From an uncultured Dialister sp. (GTDB lineage: Bacteria > Bacillota > Negativicutes > Veillonellales > Dialisteraceae), in assembly GCA_900545365.1 (NCBI GenBank), contig UQYL01000009.1, positions 1-55,319 on the forward strand: 55,319 nucleotides of DNA, given 5' to 3'. The notes under the pieces are model-generated. The model had not been told where the DNA came from, did not search any database, and worked only from the letters and a program-made list of their open reading frames with translations. The position numbers and the translations under genes are program-made. Positions 8,301-17,229 of this stretch are shown piece after piece; position 1 is the stretch's first letter; every line of letters starts with the position of its first letter.

Positions 8301-8862
8301 GCTTCCCTCCGGCGCGGTGCTCCTTCCACGGACGGCGGCTCCGCGGTTCTCCGAATACCGCGTCATACACGATCCACCGCTTCACATCCTCTTCTGTCCA
8401 GCGCCGCGCCTCTTTTGCCGTATCAGACAACGTCTGTTCCGGAATCGTCTCCTTCTCCGGCACGGATTCCGTTTTTGCGGCATATGCCAGGTACTCTGCC
8501 TGACGGCGCAGGATCTCCCGCTCCTGTTCCTCATTCCCCTGCGTTTTCTGCACGCGAAGCGGAACCTTTACCGATTCCGCCGGTTCTGTGTCTTCCTGCG
8601 CAGGCTCCGCAGGACACGGCGCCGTGTTTTCACCGCCTTCTTCCTTTTCTTCCGGCAGCTTCCAGGCACGGCGCAGCTTTTTCCGAAATTCTCCGTAATC
8701 ATAAGTCTGCCCCGGCGTGCGGCCCGCTTCAGGAGAACGCGGTTCCGGCGTCTGCGGCGCTTCCGTTCTTTCTTCCTCCCGGCGCCCCGCTTTTTTCCTT
8801 TTCTGTATGGATGAAAAGAAATAGATCAGCGCTATAACAAATAAAACATTAATCAAATCCAT
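8293..8862 (-). CDS. Membrane-anchored hydrophilic protein of unknown function
   Basis: The 189-residue protein has a single N-terminal hydrophobic anchor (residues 1-18), then KRKK, then a long charged, Glu/Pro-rich and probably disordered stretch. The C-terminal end is the most protein-like part, with the motif WIVYDAVFGEPRSRRPW near residue 160; similar YDAxxGEPRSR endings occur in uncharacterised Negativicute proteins, as I recall, but no function is known. It sits 25 bases after floA, so a role around the flotillin is possible but unproven. Confidence 0.7.
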   Translation of the reverse strand: MDLINVLFVIALIYFFSSIQKRKKAGRREEERTEAPQTPEPRSPEAGRTPGQTYDYGEFRKKLRRAWKLPEEKEEGGENTAPCPAEPAQEDTEPAESVKVPLRVQKTQGNEEQEREILRRQAEYLAYAAKTESVPEKETIPEQTLSDTAKEARRWTEEDVKRWIVYDAVFGEPRSRRPWKEHRAGGKHA

Positions 8863-8887
8863 AGGCCCCTCCGCTCAGAGCGCGCTG

Positions 8888-9865
8888 TCAGTTTTTATCC
8901 TGTCCGCCCTTTCCGCCGGCAATATTCTGACGCATATCCGTATCAGCCGCGATATTCTGCATATTGTAGTAATCCATCACGCCAAGATGTCCTTCCTTCA
9001 GCGCTTCCGCCATGGCGTGGGGCACTTCCGCCTGCGCCTCCACGACCTTCGCCTGCATTTCCTGCGTGAACGCTCTCATTTCCTGCTCCTTTGCCACCGC
9101 CATGGCGCGGCGTTCTTCCGCGCGGGCCTGAGCGATCTTTTTATCGGCTTCCGCCTGATCCGTCTGGAGCTGCGCGCCGATATTTCTTCCCACATCCACA
9201 TCGGCGATATCAATGGAAAGGATCTCAAACGCGGTTCCCGAATCCAGGCCTTTCCCCAGGACGGTCCGGGAGATGTGATCCGGATTTTCCAGCACATCCG
9301 TATGGCTTTCCGAAGAACCGACCGTCGTTACGATGCCTTCGCCGACACGGGCGATGATCGTCGCTTCCCCGGCGCCGCCGACGAGCCGATCGATATTGGC
9401 CCGCACAGTGACCCGTGCCCGCACTTTCAATTCGATACCATTCTTCGCCACCGCAGAAATCGTCGGCGTCTCGATGACTTTCGGATTGACGCTCATCTGC
9501 ACGGCCTCCAGCACATTTCGCCCGGCCAGATCGATCGCCGCCGCCTGCTGGAAACTCAGGCTGATCTGCGCCCTGTGCGCCGCGATCAGCGCATCTACCA
9601 CATTATCCACATTGCCGCCTGCCAAATAATGCGCTTCCAGCTGATTGACATTCAGAGCCAGCCCAGCTTTCGTCCCCTTAATAAGAGGCAGCACGATCAT
9701 GCTCGGGGAAACGCGGCGGATGCGCATCCCGACGAGATTGAAAAGGGAAATATTCACATCCGCAGCCAGTGCAGAAATCCACAGCCCCACCGGGACGAAA
9801 TGGAAAAACAAAGCCAGACCGATCACGGCCAGCACAAAAATCACAACAGGCAATGCCAGATCCAT
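8888..9865 (-). CDS. floA: Flotillin-like protein FloA
   Basis: FloA proteins form membrane microdomain scaffolds in Firmicutes. The 325-residue protein has an N-terminal membrane hairpin (about residues 4-30), an SPFH/Band 7-like region ([39 protein letters not shown]), and an alanine/glutamate-rich coiled-coil region ([15 protein letters not shown] to [17 protein letters not shown]) ending with the YYNMQN segment typical of FloA/YqfA. The ATG at 9865 follows GAGGAGG with five bases. It lies 52 bases after an NfeD gene, the usual pairing. Confidence 0.95.
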   Translation of the reverse strand: [325 protein letters not shown]

Positions 9866-9917
9866 AATATCCTCCTCAATGATAAATAACATATAGTTAA
9901 AGATTAAACCCGACCGC

Positions 9918-10556
9918 TTATTCAGCTTCAGCGCGCACTACGACGCGCCCGCTTTCCGCCCGGATCACTGTGACAGGTTTCCCCGTTTCCACAAATTCGC
10001 CTTCCGTTACCGCGTCCAGGATGACTCCGTCCACTTCGACTTTCCCAGACGGCCGCAGAACAGATCGGGCCGTTCCTTTCCGCCCTTCCCATATGGTCAG
10101 ATCTTTCGCGGAAGACACATAGCCTTTCTGCGACGTCAGGCTGAGCTGCAGCGAGATTTTCTTCCACAGCCGGTTTTCCGACAGATGCCCCGCAAGAAAC
10201 GCCATCCCCGCGATGGCCAGCACAATCCCGGCGGCCAGTATATAGACGGCCTTTCCGTCAGCGCCGAAGATAAAATACAACGATGCCGCCACGGATGCCA
10301 GTCCTGCCGCCGCGGCCGCGCCTGTCATCAGAAAGAGCAGATCAGCAAAAATCAAGACCAGCCCGCCGAAATAAAGGAGCGCTTCCGCCACATGCCAGCC
10401 GCCGTCGTACCAGCGCCCCCATATGAGGAGAATGCCGAAGATCACAGCTACCAGCCCGCCGCCGGAAAATCCCGCCGTTTTTATTTCCGCCAGGATGGAA
10501 ATGAAAATGACCGCCGCAATGATCCCTTCTATCACGGGATGCTGAATCAATTCCAT
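9918..10556 (-). CDS. NfeD-family membrane protein
   Basis: NfeD proteins pair with SPFH-domain proteins and end in an OB-fold. This 212-residue protein has five or six hydrophobic segments from residue 8 to about 125, then a soluble C-terminal domain with the NfeD pattern GRKGTARSVLRPSGKVEVDG and EFVETGKPVTVI. It lacks the long ClpP-like serine protease half of the large NfeD1b type, so it is the short form. GGGAGG lies seven bases upstream of the ATG. The partner FloA gene follows. Confidence 0.93.
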   Translation of the reverse strand: MELIQHPVIEGIIAAVIFISILAEIKTAGFSGGGLVAVIFGILLIWGRWYDGGWHVAEALLYFGGLVLIFADLLFLMTGAAAAAGLASVAASLYFIFGADGKAVYILAAGIVLAIAGMAFLAGHLSENRLWKKISLQLSLTSQKGYVSSAKDLTIWEGRKGTARSVLRPSGKVEVDGVILDAVTEGEFVETGKPVTVIRAESGRVVVRAEAE

Positions 10557-10637
10557 CTGCCTTCCTCCCTTCGGTGAAAATACTGCGCTGTCTATCTAAT
10601 TATAGCATGATATCTATGTCCGATTTAATCCGGAATA

Positions 10638-10671
10638 AAGAAAAGCAGGCTCCCGCAAGTCTGCTTTTCCA
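10638..10671 (-). terminator. Terminator after the PFL-family gene
   Basis: AAAAGCAG (10641-10648) pairs with CTGCTTTT (10661-10668), extended by short inner pairs; the minus-strand product ends in a T-rich run. Confidence 0.75.
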
Positions 10672-10684
10672 TAAAAAATCCTGT

Positions 10685-12043
10685 TCAGTTCGTCAGTGAC
10701 CGGATCGGAGCGGGGATCCGCCCGCCTCTCGCGATAAAGGCATCCGCCTTGAAACGGTTGACTTCTATGACCGGCGCATATCCCATGAGCCCGCCGAAAT
10801 TGACCATATCTCCCGGTTTTTTACCCGGCGCCGGGATCAGCCGGACCGCGGTGGTCTTATTATTGATCATGCCGATCGCCGCTTCATCCGCAAGGATCGC
10901 GGAAATCGTCGCCGCGCTCGTATCGCCCGGCACGGCGATCATATCGAGACCCACCGAGCATACGCAGGTCATGGCCTCCAGTTTCTCCAGCGAGAGGCTG
11001 CCGCACTTCACCGCTTCGATCATGCCCAGATCTTCGCTGACCGGGATAAAAGCGCCGGAAAGTCCGCCGACGCTGGAAGAGGCCATCAGCCCGCCTTTCT
11101 TTACGGCGTCATTGAGGAGCGCCAGCGCCGCCGTCGTACCGGGCGCGCCGCAGCTTTCCAGCCCCATCTCTTCCAGCACCGCCGCCACGCTGTCTCCCAC
11201 AGCTGCCGTCGGGGCAAGGGAGAGATCAATGATCCCGAAAGGCACGTGGAGCCGTTCCGTCGCCGCCTGCGCTACCATCTGCCCCAGCCGGGTGATCATA
11301 AAAGCCGTATTTTTTACAGTCTTGGCCACAACTTCAAAAGGCTCGCCACGCACTTCTTCCAGCGCGCGTTTTACAACGCCCGGTCCCGAAACGCCCACAT
11401 GGATGGCGCAGTCTCCGTTTGTCACACCGTGAAACGCACCGGCCATGAAGGGATTGTCTTCCACGGCATTGCAGAACGCCACGAATTTCGTACACCCGTC
11501 AGCATCCCGCTCCTTTGTCCTCTCCGCCAAATCTTTGACGATCTCTCCGACACGGCGCACCGCGTTCATATTGATGCCAGCCTTGGTGGAGCCAACGGAA
11601 ACGGAACTGCAGATGCTTTTCGTCACCGTCAGGGCTTCCGGAATCGAACGAAGCAGTTTTTCATCGGAACTTGTGATTCCTCTGTCGACCAGCGCGGAAA
11701 AACCGCCCATGATGTCGATCCCCAGATTGTCCGCCGCCCGCTGCAGCGTGCGGGCGATATTCACATAATCCTTTGCCCCTGACCCCGCGGCCACGATAGA
11801 TATGGGAGTGACGGAAATCCGCCGGTTCACGATCGGGACGCCGTACTCCGAGGAAATCTCCCGGCTGACTTCCGACAAATGTTCCGCCTTCCCGCAGATC
11901 GTATCATAAATTTTACGGCAGAGGACCGCTTCATCATCCGCCGCGCATCCGAGGAGGGATATTCCCATGGTGATCGTCCGCACATCGAGCTTATTCTGAT
12001 CAAACATGCGCTCTGTCGCAAGGATTTCTTCTGTTTCCAGCAT
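10685..12043 (-). CDS. PFL-family protein (UPF0210)
   Basis: A 452-residue member of the UPF0210 family, structurally related to pyruvate formate-lyase barrels but of unknown reaction. Family features seen are the start region DVRTITMGISLL, the glycine-rich VSVGSTKAGINMNAVRRVGE, GVSGPGVVKRAL, the APTAAVGDSVAAVLEEMGLE segment and the NFGGLMGYAP ending. Length is normal. The ACT-domain protein upstream (21 bases away) is its constant genomic partner in Firmicutes, suggesting an amino-acid or small-ligand sensing role for the pair; that role is inference. Confidence 0.93.
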   Translation of the reverse strand: MLETEEILATERMFDQNKLDVRTITMGISLLGCAADDEAVLCRKIYDTICGKAEHLSEVSREISSEYGVPIVNRRISVTPISIVAAGSGAKDYVNIARTLQRAADNLGIDIMGGFSALVDRGITSSDEKLLRSIPEALTVTKSICSSVSVGSTKAGINMNAVRRVGEIVKDLAERTKERDADGCTKFVAFCNAVEDNPFMAGAFHGVTNGDCAIHVGVSGPGVVKRALEEVRGEPFEVVAKTVKNTAFMITRLGQMVAQAATERLHVPFGIIDLSLAPTAAVGDSVAAVLEEMGLESCGAPGTTAALALLNDAVKKGGLMASSSVGGLSGAFIPVSEDLGMIEAVKCGSLSLEKLEAMTCVCSVGLDMIAVPGDTSAATISAILADEAAIGMINNKTTAVRLIPAPGKKPGDMVNFGGLMGYAPVIEVNRFKADAFIARGGRIPAPIRSLTN

Positions 12044-12064
12044 GATTCTCTCCTTCAGCCGCGG

Positions 12065-12337
12065 TCAGATGCGATGCATCGCATAAAATACATCGGCCAG
12101 CTGCACTCTTATCTCAACGCCCAGTTCTTCTCCGATTTTTCCCATGGATTTCTGGATTTCCGCCAGCGGACGGTCAGACGCTTCCATATCGCACATGAGA
12201 ACCATATTGAAAATGCCGTCCACGATGGTCTGTGACACGGTGAGCACATTGATCTTATTTTCCGCAAGGCCTGCCGTCACGCCGGCAATGATCCCCACCC
12301 GATCTGCCCCGAGCACGGTAACTACGATTTTTTTCAT
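12065..12337 (-). CDS. ACT domain protein (UPF0237)
   Basis: A 90-residue stand-alone ACT domain. It starts MKKIVVTVLGADRVGIIAGV, the classical ACT ligand-loop opening (DxxGI), and contains the second conserved stretch with VLMCDMEAS. Such proteins bind small ligands such as amino acids. GGGGAG lies seven bases upstream of the ATG. First gene of the two-gene unit with the PFL-family protein. Confidence 0.94.
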   Translation of the reverse strand: MKKIVVTVLGADRVGIIAGVTAGLAENKINVLTVSQTIVDGIFNMVLMCDMEASDRPLAEIQKSMGKIGEELGVEIRVQLADVFYAMHRI

Positions 12338-12704
12338 GAATAGTCTCCCCTTTGCAAATAAATTACTTCATCCATTAAATTTATTATACCATGTTTCCCT
12401 TTTTCTTCCGTCTCTTCTCCGCGCCGCCGAAAAAGGACGAAGAAAAGCCTCCTCCTTTTTCTGTTCTGAAATTTTTAAATTGTCATTTTACTTTTTATTT
12501 ACCGCTATGCCTGTATTTCCACATTCTCATAAAAAAATTTTGTTTTGCTTCTCAAAAAAAGAAACGAAATGTTCTTTCTGATATAAAATTCATTGATAAA
12601 AAATACGTTTATAGATTTTGTCAGGATATAATTTCAGAAAAAGAAAGTGTATAATAAAAAGAAATAAAAATCATTCTGTCTGAACTGAAAGAAAGGATGC
12701 GCCA
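12338..12704. other. AT-rich divergent intergenic region with promoter elements for both sides
   Basis: This 367-base gap separates the minus-strand ACT gene from plus-strand xth and is clearly richer in A and T than its surroundings, above all from about 12455 to 12665. For the minus strand, TATAAT at 12383-12388 is preceded by TGG, an extended -10 promoter for the ACT/PFL pair. For the plus strand, TATAAT at 12650-12655 preceded by GTG is the likely xth -10; no good -35 is visible for either. I see no convincing gene or RNA in the gap. Confidence 0.6.
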
Positions 12705-13466
12705 ATGGAAAAACTCAAATATATTTCCTGGAATGTAAACGGTCTGCGGGCCTGCATGAAAAAAGGCTTCATGGACGCGTTTCTTTCCCTCGACGCGGAC
12801 TGTTTCTGTCTGCAGGAGACCAAGATGCAGCCGGGCCAAATCGAGCTGGATCTGCCCGGATATGAGCAATACTGGAACAGCGCCGTAAAAAAAGGCTACA
12901 GCGGCACTGCGCTTTTCACAAAGAAGCACCCTCTCTCCGTCGCTTACGGCATGGGGATCGGCGAACATGATCAAGAAGGCCGCCTCATCACTGCGGAATT
13001 TAATGATCATTACCTCGTCACCTGCTACACCCCGAACAGTCAGCGAGGACTGGCCCGGCTGGACTACCGGATGGCCTGGGAAGATGATTTCCGCCGCTAC
13101 CTGAATGACCTTGCCGGGAAAAAACCTGTCATCCTCTGCGGCGACCTGAATGTAGCTCATGAAGAGATTGATCTCGCCAATCCGGCGCAGAACCGGAAGA
13201 ATGCCGGCTTCACCGACGAGGAACGGGAAAAAATGACGGAACTCCTTGCGTCCGGATTTACAGACACATTCCGTCTGCTCCATCCGGAAGAAAAAGAAGC
13301 CTATTCCTGGTGGAGTTATTTCGCAAAATCCCGCGAGCGGAACATCGGATGGAGAATTGATTATTTTATCGCCTCTTCCTCGCTTGCGCCGCGCATTCTC
13401 GGCGCGTCCATCCACCCGGAGATTTACGGCAGCGACCACTGCCCTGTCGAGCTGATCCTCGGCTGA
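12705..13466 (+). CDS. xth: Exodeoxyribonuclease III (AP endonuclease family)
   Basis: Cleaves DNA at abasic sites and removes 3' blocking groups in base-excision repair. All key elements of the ExoIII/APE1 fold are seen: SWNVNGLR (metal-binding Asn), LQETK with Glu38, the YTPN segment, GDLNVAHEEID (catalytic Asp/Asn), WRIDYF and the terminal GSDHCPV (catalytic His). The 253 residues match the family. AAAGGA lies upstream of the ATG. Confidence 0.96.
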   Translation: MEKLKYISWNVNGLRACMKKGFMDAFLSLDADCFCLQETKMQPGQIELDLPGYEQYWNSAVKKGYSGTALFTKKHPLSVAYGMGIGEHDQEGRLITAEFNDHYLVTCYTPNSQRGLARLDYRMAWEDDFRRYLNDLAGKKPVILCGDLNVAHEEIDLANPAQNRKNAGFTDEEREKMTELLASGFTDTFRLLHPEEKEAYSWWSYFAKSRERNIGWRIDYFIASSSLAPRILGASIHPEIYGSDHCPVELILG

Positions 13467-13537
13467 AAATTTATTTTTTATTTGACGATCTGAAATCGTC
13501 CGTTTGTCTGGATTGATTATGCTACAGGAGGTACAGC

Positions 13538-14395
13538 ATGAATCACTCCGATGAAATCGCTCTGCTTGCGAAAGCAGCCGAGGCAGCGGCCCGCGGGAAT
13601 TTCTCCCCGCCCCTCCCCGAAAGCTGCAGCCCTGCCATGGCGCCCCTTTTATCCTCGTTCCGCGGTCTTCTTGCGGCGCTTGAAAAACAGGCGGAGGAAC
13701 GGGAAGCGGCAACAAAGCGCCGGGAAAATGCGATCGCCGGCATTGCCCACGATCTGCGGGCGCCGCTGACGACAATCCGCGGTTACACGGAGGCACTTCA
13801 GAAAGGGCTGGCCCGCACTCCGGAAAAGGAGCGGGCTTATCTTGCGGCCATTGCGCTCCGGGCACGGGAGCTGTCCGAACGGATTGACACATTGTCTTTT
13901 GTCAGCCGCGGTGCCGGACATCTGCCCATCCGCCCTCTACCCACGTCTTTTGCGGCCTTTCTTCGGGAATATCTGGAAGCAAACCGGCCGCTGCTGGAGA
14001 GCCGGGCTGCTTCTGTAGCAGCGGATCTGGATCCGTCCGTCATTCTCCCGCTGGATCGCTCTGCGTTTTCCCGCGTGTTGGACAATCTGTTTTCCAACAC
14101 GCTGAAATACAGGCTGGTTCCGCATTCTTCCATCGTTCTCAGTCTGCGCCGGTCCGGTGAAAACGCCGTCTTTACCTATCAGGACGACGGTCCCGGCATC
14201 CGTCCGCAGGAAGCGCTGGAAAAAATCTTCCTTCCCTGGTACCGCGCGCCGGATCAGAAAAAGGCCGGTTCCGGCCTTGGCCTGTACGTCGTTTCCCAGA
14301 TCGCTGCCGCGCACGGCGGAACAGCCGCTGCGGAAAATCGGGACGGACTGGCCATTACCATTACATTGCCCATCACTGGAGGTATATCATGCTGA
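13538..14395 (+). CDS. Histidine kinase without membrane segments
   Basis: A 285-residue sensor kinase. The dimerisation domain has the phospho-accepting His71 in GIAHDLRAPLTTIRGYTEAL; the ATPase domain has an N box (DNLFSNTLKYR, 182-192), G1 (DDGPG, 217-221), an F-like box (FLPWYRAP) and G2 (GSGLGLYV, 244-251). The first 60 residues hold no hydrophobic segment, only a helical, HAMP-like linker, so the kinase should be cytoplasmic and sense an internal signal or another protein. Its stop overlaps the response-regulator start, and the kinase precedes the regulator, the reverse of the commonest order. The signal is unknown. Confidence 0.92.
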   Translation: MNHSDEIALLAKAAEAAARGNFSPPLPESCSPAMAPLLSSFRGLLAALEKQAEEREAATKRRENAIAGIAHDLRAPLTTIRGYTEALQKGLARTPEKERAYLAAIALRARELSERIDTLSFVSRGAGHLPIRPLPTSFAAFLREYLEANRPLLESRAASVAADLDPSVILPLDRSAFSRVLDNLFSNTLKYRLVPHSSIVLSLRRSGENAVFTYQDDGPGIRPQEALEKIFLPWYRAPDQKKAGSGLGLYVVSQIAAAHGGTAAAENRDGLAITITLPITGGISC

Positions 14396-15093
14396 ACGTA
14401 CTCATTGTCGAAGACGATACTCTCATCGCGGAACTGGAAAGAGATTTCCTCGAACCGAATAATTATTTCGTGCGCATCGCGGAAAACGGTGAAGAAGCAC
14501 TGCAGATCATGCAGGAAGTCAAGATCGACGCCATCCTTTTGGACGTCATGCTTCCTGGCGACGACGGCTTCTCCCTCTGCCGCAAAATGCGCGAAAGGAC
14601 GGACGCGCCGATTCTTTTTGTCACCGCCAGGAAAGAAGAGGTCGATAAGATCCGCGGCCTCGGCCTCGGCGCGGATGATTACATTGTCAAGCCTTTCAGC
14701 CCGACGGAACTGGTCGCTCGTCTCCGGGCCCATATCGCTATCCATCAGCGTCTGAAAAAAGTAGACACCGATGCGGCGCCCGTCGAAGAAGGGATCACCA
14801 TTGATACCCTCACGATCCGTCCGAAAGCCCGTCAGGTCATCCTGGACGGGAAAGATGTGTCTCTCACCGGCAAAGAGTTCGATCTGCTCTGTTTCCTCGT
14901 GGAACATCCAAACGAAGTCTTCTCAAAAGAACAGCTTTTCGAAAAGATTTGGAGCCTGGATCCTATCGGGGAACCTGCGACAGTTACCGTTCACATCAAT
15001 CGTCTCCGCGATAAGCTGAAAGCCATCGCTGGCCGCCCTTATGAACGGATCGAAACCGTGTGGGGCGCCGGCTACCGTTTCCACATGGACTAA
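14389..15093 (+). CDS. OmpR/PhoB-type response regulator
   Basis: A 234-residue two-domain regulator. The receiver has the acidic pocket E8-D9-D10, the phospho-accepting Asp52 (LLDVMLPGDDG), Thr79 and Lys101 (VKPF). The C-terminal winged helix (from about residue 135) contains LTGKEFDLLCFLVEHPN, the recognition-helix VTVHINRLRDKL and the wing end TVWGAGYRF. Translation is coupled to the upstream kinase by a seven-base overlap. Targets are not visible from the sequence; the adjoining epimerase gene might be one. Confidence 0.96.
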   Translation: MLNVLIVEDDTLIAELERDFLEPNNYFVRIAENGEEALQIMQEVKIDAILLDVMLPGDDGFSLCRKMRERTDAPILFVTARKEEVDKIRGLGLGADDYIVKPFSPTELVARLRAHIAIHQRLKKVDTDAAPVEEGITIDTLTIRPKARQVILDGKDVSLTGKEFDLLCFLVEHPNEVFSKEQLFEKIWSLDPIGEPATVTVHINRLRDKLKAIAGRPYERIETVWGAGYRFHMD

Positions 15094-15103
15094 GGAGGTT
15101 CCT

Positions 15104-16024
15104 TTGAACATTCTCATCACCGGCGGCGCGGGTTTTATCGGCTCGCACCTGACTGACGCGCTGCTCCGGGAAGGGCATCGGGTCACCGTCATCGACAACC
15201 TGTCCTCCGGTTCCCGCCGTTTCCTTTCGGACGACGCGGAATTTATCGAAGCGGATATTCGGGACAGAGACGCGCTCCGCTGTTTTTCCGATCATCATTT
15301 TGACGTAGTTTACCATGAAGCGGCGCAGACTATGGTGCCCGCGTCCATCTCCGACCCCTACCACGACGCCGACGAAAACATCATGGGCCTCCTTTCCGTA
15401 CTGGAAGCGGCCCGCGCTCACGGTGTGAGGAAAATCATCTTTTCCTCTTCCGCCGCCGTTTACGGAGACAACACCGCGCTCCCGCTGAAAGAAGATAAAA
15501 CGCCCCGCCCGCTCTCTTTCTACGGCCTCACGAAGTGGATAACCGAAAAATACCTGGCTCTCTACAGCAGTCTTTACGGCCTGGACTATACGATCCTCCG
15601 CTACAGCAATGTATACGGCCCCCGGCAGGGCGCGAAAGGAGAAGGCGGCGTCATCTATATCTTTTCCCGGCTGCTTGCGGAGGGAAAACCGCTCACGATC
15701 TTCGGCACAGGCAAACAGACCCGTGATTTTATCAACGTCCACGATGTCGTCTCCGCCAATCTGGCCGCGCTCACACGGGGCAGCGGCGCCGTCTGCAACG
15801 TCAGCACCGGCACGGAAGTGTCTCTGACTGCATTGGCGGAAAAAATGATTGCTCTGTCCGAAAAAAATGTCCCGATACAGTACGGGCCGGCCCGCGCGGG
15901 CGATATTTTCCGCTCCTGTCTCTCTCCGTCTCTGGCGCAGGAATGTCTCGGCTGGACGCCTGCGGTCTCCCTTGATGACGGATTGAAAGAAACCATTTCG
16001 TTTTTCAATGAGCAGCATGCATAA
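15104..16024 (+). CDS. NAD-dependent nucleotide-sugar epimerase/dehydratase (GalE-like), TTG start
   Basis: Extended short-chain dehydrogenase of the UDP-glucose 4-epimerase family, 306 residues. The NAD site ITGGAGFIGSHL is at residues 5-16, the catalytic Ser is in FSSSAAVYG and the YxxxK pair in YGLTKWITEKY. UDP-glucose 4-epimerase is the nearest guess; related sugar epimerases cannot be excluded. The TTG at 15104 was chosen because AAGGAGG, overlapping the regulator stop, lies five bases upstream and the Rossmann motif then starts at the normal position; the in-frame ATG at 15041 is inside the regulator gene. Third gene of a kinase-regulator-epimerase unit. Confidence 0.85.
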   Translation: MNILITGGAGFIGSHLTDALLREGHRVTVIDNLSSGSRRFLSDDAEFIEADIRDRDALRCFSDHHFDVVYHEAAQTMVPASISDPYHDADENIMGLLSVLEAARAHGVRKIIFSSSAAVYGDNTALPLKEDKTPRPLSFYGLTKWITEKYLALYSSLYGLDYTILRYSNVYGPRQGAKGEGGVIYIFSRLLAEGKPLTIFGTGKQTRDFINVHDVVSANLAALTRGSGAVCNVSTGTEVSLTALAEKMIALSEKNVPIQYGPARAGDIFRSCLSPSLAQECLGWTPAVSLDDGLKETISFFNEQHA

Positions 16025-16067
16025 AGAAAAACTCTCTGCAAAAATTCGATGCAGAGAGTTTTTCTTT
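16024..16067 (+). terminator. Terminator after the epimerase gene
   Basis: A 13-pair stem (16028-16040 with 16050-16062) with a nine-base loop is followed by TTTCTTT on the plus strand, directly after the stop codon. Confidence 0.88.
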
Positions 16068-16141
16068 ATCGGCCGGAAATTTTATAATAAAGAGAGATTC
16101 CGCCATGCTCCGGAAGCAGCGGCCCCGATTCACAGCAGGCA

Positions 16142-16171
16142 TTGGGAATCTCCCGATTCATTTTTTATAAT
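16142..16171 (+). promoter_or_regulatory. Promoter of the DUF362 gene
   Basis: TTGGGA (16142-16147), 18 bases, TATAAT (16166-16171), about 43 bases before the start codon. Confidence 0.6.
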
Positions 16172-16214
16172 AATGGCAGAAAATCATCAAACAAGCTGAC
16201 AGGAGGAATGCATC

Positions 16215-17222
16215 ATGGAAATCAGAAAACCGATTCCGGGAACCGGCGGCGACCGCTATATTCCTTATGAAGAACGGAGCGGACGGGAATCCGCCGTTTA
16301 TTTCACGAGGGATCTCTCCGCGGAAGGGCTCAGAAAAATTTTCCGCCGTATCAGCGGAAATCTGGAAGGCCGCGTCGCCATTAAGCTCCACACCGGAGAA
16401 CCCCACGGCCCCAATATCATTCCCCGCCCGTGGGTAAAGGAGCTGATCGAAAAAGATCTTCCCGGCGCGTCTGTCGTAGAAACCAATGCCTACTACGAAG
16501 GCGGCCGCCATACTACGGAACTGCACCGTGAGACGCTGGCAGTCAATGGATGGAACTTCTGCCCCGTCGACATTATGGACGAACACGGAACCGCCATGCT
16601 TCCCGTCCGGGGCGGCAAATGGTTCACGGAAATGTCCGTGGGAAAAGATCTCCTTGATTATGATTCCCTCTTTGTCCTGACCCATTTCAAGGGTCACGTG
16701 CAGGGCGGCTTCGGCGGTTCTGACAAGAATATCGGCATCGGCTGCGCCGACGGACGCATCGGAAAAGCGATGATCCATACCACGCCCGGCTCCGATGACC
16801 AGTGGGATATCAAGACAGAAGAATTTATGGAACGGATGACGGAATCCTCCAAAGCTGTCGTCGACCACTTCGGCAGCCGCATTTCCTTCGTCAACGTTCT
16901 CAGAAACATGTCCGTTTCCTGCGACTGCGAAGGCACCGCCGCCGCGCCGGTTGTCACGCCGAATATCGGCATCGTGGCATCTCTCGATATCCTCGCCGTC
17001 GATCAGGCGTCCATCGATCTCGTCTATGCGCTCAAAGAAAGCGATCATCATGATTTAGTGGAACGAATCGAATCCCGCCGTGGCCTCCGCCAGCTCAGCT
17101 ACATGAAAGAGCTGCACATGGGCAATGATAAATATCAGCTCATCGACATCGACAATAAAGATCAGATCATCACGCCTTCCGAAGCGGTGGAACACGTGGT
17201 TCCCTTCACTCCGGAAGAATAA
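16215..17222 (+). CDS. DUF362-domain protein
   Basis: A 335-residue DUF362 protein of unknown reaction. Recognisable family parts are VAIKLHTGEPHGPNIIP, VVETNAYYEGGRHTT, the FKGHVQGGFGGSDKNIGIGC segment, MIHTTPG, and the NVLRNMSVSCDCEG with three nearby cysteines. Many DUF362 proteins carry a ferredoxin-type CxxCxxC cluster at the C-terminus; this one does not, though the CDC pair and Cys in GIGCADG might bind metal. Strong AGGAGG-type ribosome site before the ATG. It stands alone between two terminators. Confidence 0.88.
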   Translation: MEIRKPIPGTGGDRYIPYEERSGRESAVYFTRDLSAEGLRKIFRRISGNLEGRVAIKLHTGEPHGPNIIPRPWVKELIEKDLPGASVVETNAYYEGGRHTTELHRETLAVNGWNFCPVDIMDEHGTAMLPVRGGKWFTEMSVGKDLLDYDSLFVLTHFKGHVQGGFGGSDKNIGIGCADGRIGKAMIHTTPGSDDQWDIKTEEFMERMTESSKAVVDHFGSRISFVNVLRNMSVSCDCEGTAAAPVVTPNIGIVASLDILAVDQASIDLVYALKESDHHDLVERIESRRGLRQLSYMKELHMGNDKYQLIDIDNKDQIITPSEAVEHVVPFTPEE

Positions 17223-17229
17223 TCCTGCT

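Noticed and set aside
12455..12665. Replication origin or phage attachment site in the AT-rich gap
   Set aside because: No DnaA-box cluster, direct repeats or integrase gene; the A/T excess is explained by a divergent promoter region.
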